From Blattamonas nauphoetae (Eukaryota > Preaxostyla > Oxymonadida), in contig JARBJD010000059.1 of the NCBI GenBank assembly GCA_033064195.1, forward strand, positions 247,879-311,878: a DNA stretch of 64,000 bases, written 5' to 3'. This document shows positions 33,850-41,884 of the stretch, piece after piece. The position numbers were made by a program, and so were the translations under genes. Position 1 is the first letter of the stretch. Every line of letters starts with the position of its first letter. Under the pieces are notes generated by a model, which was not told the origin of the DNA, did no database searches, and saw only the letters and a program-made list of their open reading frames with translations.

Positions 33850-36270
33850 TCACCACTTGCCCACCCCACATCCTGTTGCGATCACAGAGGAACCTACTCT
33901 ACCTTCGCTGGGTGTCGTGGAAGGCGGAGAAGCTTCAGTTCGGCCCGACGGAGAGCAGCTCCCACAGCAGCATGTCGAGGAGAACGTCATCAGACAACTT
34001 GTCAATGTCCCGCGTATCCCGCGTCCGGTCCTGATCCGCCTGATGCTGTTTTGAGCCGAGGCAAAGACAACCAAAGATGATTAAGAGCACGTAGATGATA
34101 CACAAAAACAATGACAGTGTGTGCCAACGAACATGGAATCACTTCCACTCGACAGACCCGAAGGGCGATGTTACGATGTCAGAAGAATATGTGTTTGAGA
34201 CAGTCTCCACAAAGCAGAAGGGAGTAGAATTCACCGATTCCGCTTCGGCGACACGCGCAGATGTGATCCAACCACATTCAACGCAGCAGCGGCAGGGAAG
34301 ATCACAGCGTCATTCTATCTAATGTTTTTGACAAGGCCATGTTCGTCCAGAAGGAGTACGCCGTGCTGGTGTTCGACAAACAGGATGTTGAGTTTCCAGT
34401 GTCGTTTGCGGAAATACAGGCCGACGTCGTTCTTCCGACTTGGCGATTTGAGAATGCGGGTGGGTCGTGTGGACTGGTTGTGCGTCCGATGATATAGACA
34501 ACGAATTGGAGGCTGCAGAGAATGGGTCAGATACGACGGGTTCACACTCCCGTTCCTCGACGCAATCATCTCGCAGTCTTTCACGTCCTCGTCCGTCTCG
34601 CCCAGCCCTGTCTGTGCTCAAAACGCACAATGGAATACAATTCGTCAGATTTCCTGCACAAGTCAAGAATGGAAACATCAACTGGGCTGACGTCAGCGGG
34701 CGACAGGACGGGAGTATGGAAAAAGCGGCCCAGCCTGTTTTGGGCTGTGTACTGTTGTCCCTTCATATGCACAATTCGAAACCGCGGAGTGTTGTATTCG
34801 TGGAGGAGGGAGTCGAGATCAACATGCAATACTGACAGACCTCGCTCACCATCCATCTCCCGCGCTTCGTCTTCCACTTCCTGTGCCCTCATACGCCAAA
34901 ATATTAGCTACACTCGTGCTCGCTCGATTCTGTTCTTCTCAATGGCAGCTGCGTTCTCCATCTCAGTGTTGGGATCTTTCTTCTTCGTTATCTCTTGTTT
35001 CGTTGCTGCAATCAGATTGCGCTCGTCGGCTTCTCTCGCAAGTGTCCTGTCTTCGCCAATCAGCTTCAACACGCGCTCCTTCGTTGTGTTGCGTGAGGGT
35101 GAGATGAGAACTCACCACTTCCAGCGTGTTGTTGGAACAATGCGTTCACTATCTTTCAACCGCAACTCCGACAGCAGCCGGACGCTCTCGTCCATCAGAA
35201 GCTCTGTCTTTGTCTTCCTCTCCTGCAGCTCCCGTGTCGTCGGAACGCCATCCACCGAACGATACGTCGTCGCTGCCTTTCCTTCCGCCCGCCCGTTGAG
35301 ATGGACCGCTGTTTTCGGGCGTACTCTTTGTCGTACCATTCGATGTGGGTGAATTTGAACACACGTCGCCCCGAACTTCGAACAGCACGCGATACTACCC
35401 CTCCTCGAGTTCCTCAATCTCATCGGCCTCTTCAACAATGTTGGCCACAAATTTGGATCCGCCCTTACGCCAATCTGGAAGCGGATAATGAGGATGAGAA
35501 AGGCATACCGTGGGAGCTTACTTCACACGTGAGTGTCTCGCTTTCGAAGTGCTGTTTGAGGAGTGCCTGCACAGCGGTGCGGAAGACGTCGAATGACCGC
35601 TCGGGGTCTTCTTCATGGCGGATTGGATCTGGAGGAGATGAAAATACGAAGGGATGACATGGCACACGAGAAAGATTATGCTCCTTCTGTGTTTGCCACT
35701 ACTCGACAAATCGCTGATATCTGTTGGGGTGGTTGGGCAGAATCTGCTAGAAAACCTTCAATCTGCGAGTGAAGAGTTGAGCTCGACAGCTGCCCCTCTT
35801 CTTTGTAGACGGAGTGTGGGCAGAGCAGATACAGAACTTCACTGCAGCTGTCCCCATCTTCACACCCGAACTCGTCGGTCGATGCAGTTGGCATGAACAG
35901 GCCTTCCTTCACACGACGACGAAGAGCATTGGATGACCGTTTGGCTTGGAGCTTGTGTGCTGGCGGCTGTCTGACGAAGAAGGAGTGTGAGACAAGGCGC
36001 ATGTTAATGCGGACGGGTTGGAAGTGGACTGAAGAAGATGAGGCAGATTGACAAGTTGAAAGAGGAAGAGGAGAGCACACGTGAAGAATCGAACAAACAC
36101 ACTCGCACCACTCTTCGGGAAAGGTGTGGAATGCTTCTGTTCGGAGAGAGCTGGTGAGAGAGGAGATGGCGATGGAAAAAGATGCAGAAAACACACTCGA
36201 TACTGTGCTGCTTGATCAACATCAACGTAGATCATCCTCTGCCTGACCTGTTCTACTCGATATTTCACCT
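33850..36270 (-). pseudogene. Broken gene for a membrane protein with coiled-coil regions
   Basis: Coding-like text fills the minus strand but changes frame repeatedly. Good stretches include: about 35805-35530 (VFRTAVQALLKQHFESETL, preceded by PNHPNRYQRFVE and WQTQKEHNLSRVPCHPF); about 35460-35300 (GSKFVANIVEEADEIEELEE, VFKFTHIEWYDKEYARKQR); 35090-34584 (IAATKQEITKKKDPNTEMEN, SVLHVDLDSLLHEYNTPRF); and 34150-33950, a membrane helix (LSLFLCIIYVLLIIFGCLCL) followed by IDKLSDDVLLDMLLWELL. In-frame TAG codons lie at 35747, 35699, 35395 and 34908; TGA and TAA codons accumulate 3' of the helix. Some breaks could be introns (for example ending TCCGCTTCCAG near 35470). I do not recognise the family. 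Confidence 0.5.
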
Positions 36271-36811
36271 CAACACCTCCCCACTCTTTTTTTTCTCCTT
36301 AACTCTCTTCTAATCACTTACTTTTTGATTTTGTTTTTCCTTGTTGTCTCACATCTCCTGAAACTTCGTCTAATTTATTGATTCTTCATTCTTTCACAAG
36401 ATTCATGCGTGATCAACCAAAAACAACCTTTGTGAGAATAATGATTGAATCGGGTCAATCTTGACAGAATGAGTCAATAATTATGAACGATGATGCACTT
36501 TAGACAGGAAATAGTGATCTTCAGATTTAATTTGAAAATTTCAGAGATTATGGGTTAGAAAGAAAGAATGGGCTTCATCTCCCCCAGTTTCAATTTGCAC
36601 ACCCAATTTCGACTCCTCACATCTTTCTACTGTGATTCTCTTTCACTTTTTCGTGGACGTTTTATTTATGTGGATTTTTGGGGTTTTTTGGTTTTCCCTT
36701 AGTTCATCGTCAGTTTTGAAAGACTTTAAGCATGAAGTAGCGCTGATTGGGATTCTCCTCGGAATACTTCGTCGAGTCGAGCAAAACTCGCAGATACATG
36801 GGAGAAAATTT
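36271..36811. other. AT-rich spacer left of the DIRS element
   Basis: About 540 bases of AT-rich DNA with poly-T tracts and no gene. It ends at the DIRS-like element boundary. Confidence 0.4.
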
Positions 36812-36834
36812 TTCCGACAATGGTTTCGAAAGAA

Positions 36835-36953
36835 GGGATGAAGAAAGTTTGAGTAATTTTCCTGTGAATTGATCTTAAATGAAGAAAGAATGAGTTACTT
36901 TTTGGCTTTTTTGGAGTTTTGGTTCCGTGAAGTGATCCCCCCTTTGTTACTCC
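36835..36953. repeat. DIRS inverted terminal repeat, 3' (left) copy
   Basis: 119 bases from GGGATGAAGAAAGTTTGAGT to TTGTTACTCC, matching 41242-41360 in inverse orientation. The recombinase ORF terminates inside it. Confidence 0.92.
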
Positions 36954-39900
36954 GTTGGGAGGATTTCGAAAGAGGGGAAGAAAGTTTCCTCATTTTAAGT
37001 CGTTCCGATTGTCGAGTTGCTGGGGCGGGTGGCGGCAGGAAACTTTCTTCATCCCTTCTTTCGAAACCATTGTCGGAATCACTCTTCAGTGATTGTCGAC
37101 GAATGGCTTTCTCAGTTCGGGATGAAGAAAGTTTGAGTCCGTTGGGAGGTGATGACTGCTTGATATAGAATCGTTGGAGGGTGTTTGTCCTCGAGGAGAG
37201 TCTTGCCTGTCGAGCGTTGTCCCCGTCGCTCATCCCAATCAATCTGTTCCTCGATCTTCCCGCGTGTTTAAGGGAGTACGGACCGTACTTCGAACTGTCC
37301 AACCCAATCGTGCCCATGAGCAGTTTAATTCTGGAGGCGATCTCCCCCGCTGATAACGACCTGTCGAGATCCCCGAGTAATTGTCCCCCCCATTCGACCT
37401 CCCTCCTTCCGTCCAATAGCGAAATCCAATCCCTTGCTCTCAACCCTTCGGTCAGATGGCTCTCTTTCAGCGTCACCGTTTCCTCCCCGTCGCCAGTTTT
37501 CAGTCTGGTGATGAAGCTGATCTCGTCATTCTCCTGATCGATCCTGACAGTCTCTCGATTGATTCGGCTCATTTCCGTGAAACGAAGCGCATGTTGAAGG
37601 ATGAGGGTGACGGCGAGCGCAGTCCTGATCTCGTCATCGCCTAGCGTGTCCCTGTCAGTCCATCTCCTCAAAACTTCCTTCTCCATGATCCTGGCGTCCC
37701 AAATGTCTGAATATTTTGGTTTCTGTGGGTTCACTCGGCGAATTCCCCGCATAGTCGCTGTGACCGTGAGCGAGGTACCGACCTGGCCTTTTCCCAGCAG
37801 CTGGGAAAGGAAAGATAGAGCGCTCCGCGCAATCGAGGTTGTGTTTGGGGATTTAGTCCTCCTCATCCACCGAGAGAGGAAATTCGAGACCTGCACAGGG
37901 TTGAGTGCTGTCCAATCTCTCTTCGCTTGATATTCCTCCTCGATCCACTTCCTTATAGATGCGGCATATTGGCGTACAGTAGCCTCACTGATTCCCGCGA
38001 GGATCCAAAGCATCGTGTCTTCCTCCATCCCTAACATGTCTGTGAGTCCCTCCCAGATCTCCCCAGCAAGAATGCTCGGAGGAGACCTGGTGGGCGCGAG
38101 CTCCTGCTCGCTTCTAGGCCTGGGCCGATCGTCGTCACTTCCTCTGTCCTTCCCAGTGATAGTGTCTTGAGTGCTTCTTGCTCCAACACGTCTCTGCCCG
38201 GAATCGTGCTCCAATCTGGAATCACCAGGATGAGGTGAGTGGTGCTCTTCTTCCATTTCAGTAGTACTCTCTGGATGAGGGGAATCGGGGGGAAGGCGAA
38301 AACGCACGACTCTCCGTTCCAGTCTTGGAGCATCGCGTTTGTCCCCGCCGACCCGCTTTCCTGAGTCAGCGACCAGAATCTTCTGACTTTCCTGTTCTGT
38401 GCCGACGCGAAGGCGTCTACGCTCGGCAAGATCTTGAACTCCCGGATGATCCATCTGAAGATCTCCGGTTTCAGGGCGTAGTCCGTGGCATCTCGCATCC
38501 GCGAGAGTCTGTCTGCCACTACGTTCTCCTTGCCCGCTATGTGTTCGGCCCAAATTCTGCTCCGTGCGCTGTCCGCCTGTTGAAACAGTGCACAAAACTG
38601 TGGGAGGAGTGAAACCGCGCAGTTCCTCCGATTGATGTTGGCAACCGCTGCCATATTGTCTGATCTGACAAGAACGTCTTCTCCATTCCTGATCATACCT
38701 CTTTTTACCCCCTCCTCGAAGCCCTCCAAGATCGCCTCGGCTTCCCTTCGATTGCTCGACCACGTTGTCTCGCCGGCATCGAATCTGCGTTGCCAACTCT
38801 GTTTCTCGCCATCCCTTCTCTCCCAAATTACCCCGAGTCCCCATTCGCTGGCGTCTGAGACCATGGTAACAAGATGGTCGAACTGTTGGATCGTACGCTC
38901 CATCTTCATCGCCAGCCTTGTTTTCCACCATCTCAGCTCTTCGACTTCCGCCAGGCCGAGCTTCCCTCTTGCGTTCCAACCGTGTTTGGACACAAGAGAC
39001 TCCTTCCAATCGACAAGATGACGAGTCTTGAAATGAACCATACTGTCCGCAAAGGCCATCGCCTGCAATTTGCCGATCAACGATGCCATCGTTTTGACTC
39101 TGACTTCTCCATCTTTCCCGGCTTGCCTCAATCTCTCCCTCACTGCTTCCAGAACCAGTTTCCGTTTCTCTGCCCCCACTCCGACTGTCCTGGCTACTGA
39201 ATTCCATTCCAGCCCTAAGAATTGCACCCGCTGGCTCGCTGTGAATACAGACTTCTCCAAATTGATTGTGAAGCCTAGTTTTTCGAGTTCTGCTCTCACC
39301 CGTTCTACATTCTCCTCCGCCGCCTCCTTTGACTGGCCCATGACGATGAAATCGTCCAGGTAGGCCAGTATGGGAAATTGTCTCCTGAACTTTGCTACCA
39401 CCGGTCTCACGAGTTTTGTGAATTGCCTTGGGGCCGAAGTCAACCCGAAACACATCGTCTGCTGCACGTATGTTCTCCCCCTGTGCTGAAATCCGAAGTA
39501 AAGATGTTCTCGCGGACTGAGGGCGATGTGAAGATATGCATGCGCCAGATCCAGCTTGCATATCCACAACCCCTCCCTCCAACATGTGAGCCACAGCTGA
39601 GTATCCTTCCATCTTGAAGTGTTCCTGCATTACGCTGCTGTTGATTTGCCGGCAATCCAATATTCTCCTCCAACTCCCGTCGCCTTTCTGAATAACAAAC
39701 GTTGGGTTCCAGCACTTGATTGTGTCTCTCGCCACCTCCTTGATCACTCCATCCGCGAGCTCCTTCTTGATGACTTCTGCCAAGCCCTCCTCTTCTCTCC
39801 CGGAGAGACGCAACTCGAAGGGAGTACTTCTGAAAGTCGGAACCTCCCCATCCCTCCAATCGATGCTGAATCCCTTCCGAATCACCGACCCGAGGCCATA

Positions 39901-40095
39901 TTCTTCCCACGCTCGCCAAAAATGTCTGGTCCTCCCTCCAATCTGTGGATATCGACGATCCTTTCCTAGTTCCGGCGCTGGGAACCCTGCCTCGGCTGTA
40001 GGTGAGGCTGAAACCTGTTCGGTGGGTTCGAGGGTGTGTGACCCCGCCTGGACGATGTGTTGCGGGCTCCTCCGTATGAGCCTCCCTGCGACCAT
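36895..40095 (-). CDS. DIRS long overlapping ORF with tyrosine recombinase
   Basis: One frame stays open for 1066 codons. Its first part encodes the RT fingers, its middle is an out-of-frame overlap of RT/RNase H, and its last third (from about 38110) is a tyrosine recombinase. The core-binding part includes GISEATVRQYAASIRKWIEE. The catalytic part has the first Arg in ALRFTEMSRI, a KHAGRSRNRL segment giving the H-x-x-R box, and the nucleophile in TLQRFYIKQ. An Arg/Ser/Lys-rich tail follows. The recombinase integrates the circular copy. Near-complete overlap of RT and recombinase frames is normal for DIRS elements. The real translation start of the recombinase is not determinable here. Confidence 0.82.
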   Translation of the reverse strand: MVAGRLIRRSPQHIVQAGSHTLEPTEQVSASPTAEAGFPAPELGKDRRYPQIGGRTRHFWRAWEEYGLGSVIRKGFSIDWRDGEVPTFRSTPFELRLSGREEEGLAEVIKKELADGVIKEVARDTIKCWNPTFVIQKGDGSWRRILDCRQINSSVMQEHFKMEGYSAVAHMLEGGVVDMQAGSGACISSHRPQSARTSLLRISAQGENIRAADDVFRVDFGPKAIHKTRETGGSKVQETISHTGLPGRFHRHGPVKGGGGGECRTGESRTRKTRLHNQFGEVCIHSEPAGAILRAGMEFSSQDSRSGGRETETGSGSSEGEIEASRERWRSQSQNDGIVDRQIAGDGLCGQYGSFQDSSSCRLEGVSCVQTRLERKREARPGGSRRAEMVENKAGDEDGAYDPTVRPSCYHGLRRQRMGTRGNLGEKGWRETELATQIRCRRDNVVEQSKGSRGDLGGLRGGGKKRYDQEWRRRSCQIRQYGSGCQHQSEELRGFTPPTVLCTVSTGGQRTEQNLGRTHSGQGERSGRQTLADARCHGLRPETGDLQMDHPGVQDLAERRRLRVGTEQESQKILVADSGKRVGGDKRDAPRLERRVVRFRLPPDSPHPESTTEMEEEHHSPHPGDSRLEHDSGQRRVGARSTQDTITGKDRGSDDDRPRPRSEQELAPTRSPPSILAGEIWEGLTDMLGMEEDTMLWILAGISEATVRQYAASIRKWIEEEYQAKRDWTALNPVQVSNFLSRWMRRTKSPNTTSIARSALSFLSQLLGKGQVGTSLTVTATMRGIRRVNPQKPKYSDIWDARIMEKEVLRRWTDRDTLGDDEIRTALAVTLILQHALRFTEMSRINRETVRIDQENDEISFITRLKTGDGEETVTLKESHLTEGLRARDWISLLDGRREVEWGGQLLGDLDRSLSAGEIASRIKLLMGTIGLDSSKYGPYSLKHAGRSRNRLIGMSDGDNARQARLSSRTNTLQRFYIKQSSPPNGLKLSSSRTEKAIRRQSLKSDSDNGFERRDEESFLPPPAPATRQSERLKMRKLSSPLSKSSQRSNKGGITSRNQNSKKAKK
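37040..37138. repeat. DIRS internal complementary region
   Basis: Bases 37040-37078 are the reverse complement of the left end (36812-36850). Bases 37077-37138 are the reverse complement of the right end (41341-41402). The two halves share AA at 37077-37078, so the region is a template of the joined ends, as in DIRS1. It lies inside the 3' coding part of the recombinase ORF. Confidence 0.92.
38031..39569 (-). CDS. DIRS reverse transcriptase palm and RNase H
   Basis: A 512-codon frame, not starting at an ATG. It opens with the RT palm WICKLDLAHAYLHIALSP (first catalytic Asp). It continues through MCFGLTSAPRQFTKL and the catalytic loop ILAYLDDFIVM, then thumb and connection. The RNase H domain has VSDASEWGLG, REAEAILEGF, RSDNMAA and HIAGKENVVADRLSR, so all four acidic positions are filled. 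The RT fingers (VIKKELADGVIKEV, NPTFVIQKGDGSWRRILD) lie upstream in the other frame (about 39590-39800). A one-base slip in a G run at about 39578 would join them. Programmed frameshift, mutation or sequencing error are all possible. Confidence 0.88.
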   Translation of the reverse strand: MWICKLDLAHAYLHIALSPREHLYFGFQHRGRTYVQQTMCFGLTSAPRQFTKLVRPVVAKFRRQFPILAYLDDFIVMGQSKEAAEENVERVRAELEKLGFTINLEKSVFTASQRVQFLGLEWNSVARTVGVGAEKRKLVLEAVRERLRQAGKDGEVRVKTMASLIGKLQAMAFADSMVHFKTRHLVDWKESLVSKHGWNARGKLGLAEVEELRWWKTRLAMKMERTIQQFDHLVTMVSDASEWGLGVIWERRDGEKQSWQRRFDAGETTWSSNRREAEAILEGFEEGVKRGMIRNGEDVLVRSDNMAAVANINRRNCAVSLLPQFCALFQQADSARSRIWAEHIAGKENVVADRLSRMRDATDYALKPEIFRWIIREFKILPSVDAFASAQNRKVRRFWSLTQESGSAGTNAMLQDWNGESCVFAFPPIPLIQRVLLKWKKSTTHLILVIPDWSTIPGRDVLEQEALKTLSLGRTEEVTTIGPGLEASRSSRPPGLLRAFLLGRSGRDSQTC

Positions 40096-41216
40096 GGTCC
40101 TTGTGCTGATGGAGGATACCGCGGGTGTGGCTGTCTCTGTTGTTGGAAATTGCTAAATGGTCTGGTCTGTCGTTGTCGTGGATCGAGTCCTTGATGCCCC
40201 TGATCGGGGCCCGGACGAAAAAAGCGGCGCGTCGCGGAACGGATCTGTTGACTTTGCAATCGAGCTTTGTCCCGCTTTTCAATTAAAGCTTCGATCCTCT
40301 TCTCCTGTCTCTGCTCTGACTCCTTCCGTGCTGCGTCGCCCTCCTCTTCTGCTGGCAATGCGAGTAGGTGTGTAATCCTGACATCGTTTATCGATTTCGT
40401 GATCTCCGACGCCTTCAAGGTCATTAGTTCGATCGATCTCGCAAGTTCCTCAACCGAGTCCGATTTTCGGAAAGAAACAACCCCCAATTTGACCAGATGG
40501 AAAGAATCTGCTTCCAGTTGGTGCAATGACCTGTTGAGGTGATTCTTACCCTTGTCACTTTGTAATTTCGAAACTGTGTCCGGATAAAACTTCACATCCG
40601 GAATACTTGTCATCCTCTCCTTGAGTTCGTTCTCCTCACCTTCCTCCCATTGAAATTCCGGGAGGAGGTGGGCGGTGTCAGTGAGAGCCTCCGCTCTCGC
40701 TTCCCGATCGTTTATACCCTCCATCAAGGGGTTGGGATGTCCTTGCCCGATCTCCACAGGATGCTGAGGGTCAGTGGGCCATATCACCGCCTGATGATGA
40801 TCCAAGTTCCGAAATACCTCTGGCGTTATCCCCCGTGGAGTAACCGGTGCGGGAGATAATGATCGAAAGGTATTGTGGAGGTGAGGCTGTACAACCGCTT
40901 CACCAAACCTGGGAACCTCCACCCTCCATTGATCCTCCGGAGGGAGGAGACTTTCCCAGACAGACGAATCTTGTCGCCCGGCGAGATCTATGTGTTTTGA
41001 GAAGATTCTTACCATGTGGAACAACATGTTCGCGTATGGTGTGAGGTCCCCGGGAGCCGAGAAACCCTTGAACTTCTCCAGAACGTCATTATCATCGTCC
41101 CTCCAAGCCGCAAGAAAACGAACAAACTCCGTCTTTATGTCGAACATAGCGTTGAGGTTCGATGCCATCTGCTCCGCTGATGGAGCTATAATGGTATTTT
41201 CTGTTCTCTCACTCAT
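39966..41216 (-). CDS. gag: DIRS gag-like protein
   Basis: 416 aa from ATG to TAG. It is the first ORF of the element, just inside the 5' terminal repeat. The N-terminal two thirds are helical and moderately acidic. A coiled-coil-like basic segment (EQRQEKRIEALIEKRDKARL) is at about 290-310. The last 100 residues are Arg/Gln/Gly/Pro-rich (RPGPDQGHQGLDPRQRQ, RQPHPRYPPS), a nucleic-acid-binding tail without a CCHC zinc knuckle. Position and composition give the call; DIRS gag proteins are poorly conserved. It overlaps the start of the next ORF by about 130 bases. Confidence 0.75.
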   Translation of the reverse strand: MSERTENTIIAPSAEQMASNLNAMFDIKTEFVRFLAAWRDDDNDVLEKFKGFSAPGDLTPYANMLFHMVRIFSKHIDLAGRQDSSVWESLLPPEDQWRVEVPRFGEAVVQPHLHNTFRSLSPAPVTPRGITPEVFRNLDHHQAVIWPTDPQHPVEIGQGHPNPLMEGINDREARAEALTDTAHLLPEFQWEEGEENELKERMTSIPDVKFYPDTVSKLQSDKGKNHLNRSLHQLEADSFHLVKLGVVSFRKSDSVEELARSIELMTLKASEITKSINDVRITHLLALPAEEEGDAARKESEQRQEKRIEALIEKRDKARLQSQQIRSATRRFFRPGPDQGHQGLDPRQRQTRPFSNFQQQRQPHPRYPPSAQGPWSQGGSYGGARNTSSRRGHTPSNPPNRFQPHLQPRQGSQRRN

Positions 41217-41241
41217 TCTTATACGTGAAGATCAATAAAAA

Positions 41242-41360
41242 GGAGTAACAAAGGGGGGATCACTTCACGGAACCAAAACTCCAAAAAAGCCAAAAAGTAA
41301 CTCATTCTTTCTTCATTTAAGATCAATTCACAGGAAAATTACTCAAACTTTCTTCATCCC
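41242..41360. repeat. DIRS inverted terminal repeat, 5' (right) copy
   Basis: 119 bases, inverse of 36835-36953. The gag ATG (41216) lies 26 bases inside it, so the promoter is expected in this repeat or in the outer tail 41361-41402. Confidence 0.92.
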
Positions 41361-41622
41361 GAACTGAGAAAGCCATTCGTCGACAATCACTGAAGAGTGA
41401 TTGAAAACTTGGCAGCGTACCCACGCTCTTAATGGAGATGTATACCACATTTTTTTATCTTTTTCAGAATGAAGAGGACTCTGACTGCATAAATCAAAAA
41501 AATTTTTGTGTTTCGGGATATATTAAAAAAACAGTTGAAAAAACGATCTAAGCAGTAAAACTGAAATTTGTATCATGTCAACATCTTATTTTTCGTTTTA
41601 AGTTTATTTTAATTATACTGGC

Positions 41623-41648
41623 CTGACCGAGCCTTTTGGCTCGGTCAG
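41623..41648. other. Perfect 11-bp hairpin
   Basis: CTGACCGAGCC, loop TTTT, then GGCTCGGTCAG. It lies in AT-rich DNA between the DIRS element and the broken LRR gene, within a 99-codon open frame on the minus strand (41578-41877) that may be tail remnant of that gene. Function unknown; it could be incidental. Confidence 0.4.
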
Positions 41649-41884
41649 TGTCACCTCGCTTCTCTTCTAAGGGCCCGATCACTCTACCTAAGAGAATTGA
41701 CTCAAATTGTTGATTTGTTGTGATGTGTCGTGATATAACAGCTTCTCCTACGATTATTCCCTCACAAACCAGATTAAAGTTGCTTTCAACGTCGATTGGT
41801 TCTTGACAAACTGAAATGGAGATCTTCGCGTTCAAATCATCTTCCACGCCCTCTCCTCCTCTTCTTCCTTCTTTCAAATCTCCT

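Larger units (their letters stand above)
36812..41402 (-). mobile_element. Complete DIRS-like tyrosine-recombinase retrotransposon (4.6 kb)
   Basis: Read on the minus strand the order is gag, reverse transcriptase/RNase H, tyrosine recombinase. Inverted terminal repeats of 119 bases (41242-41360 and 36835-36953) match essentially perfectly. Each carries its own outer tail: 42 bases on the right, 23 on the left. An internal complementary region at 37040-37138 is the reverse complement of both outer tails joined end to end (36812-36850 and 41341-41402), overlapping at the dinucleotide AA. This is the diagnostic architecture of DIRS elements, which replicate through a circular intermediate and integrate by the recombinase without target duplication; none is seen here. 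Confidence 0.93.

Noticed and set aside
34522-35352. 276-codon plus-strand ORF
   Set aside because: It is opposite the coding-like text of the broken membrane gene; its Arg/Ser-rich composition is that of an antisense shadow.
39440-40282. 280-codon minus ORF overlapping gag and RT
   Set aside because: Third frame over two real ORFs with no retroelement motif; composition is Arg/Gly/His shadow.
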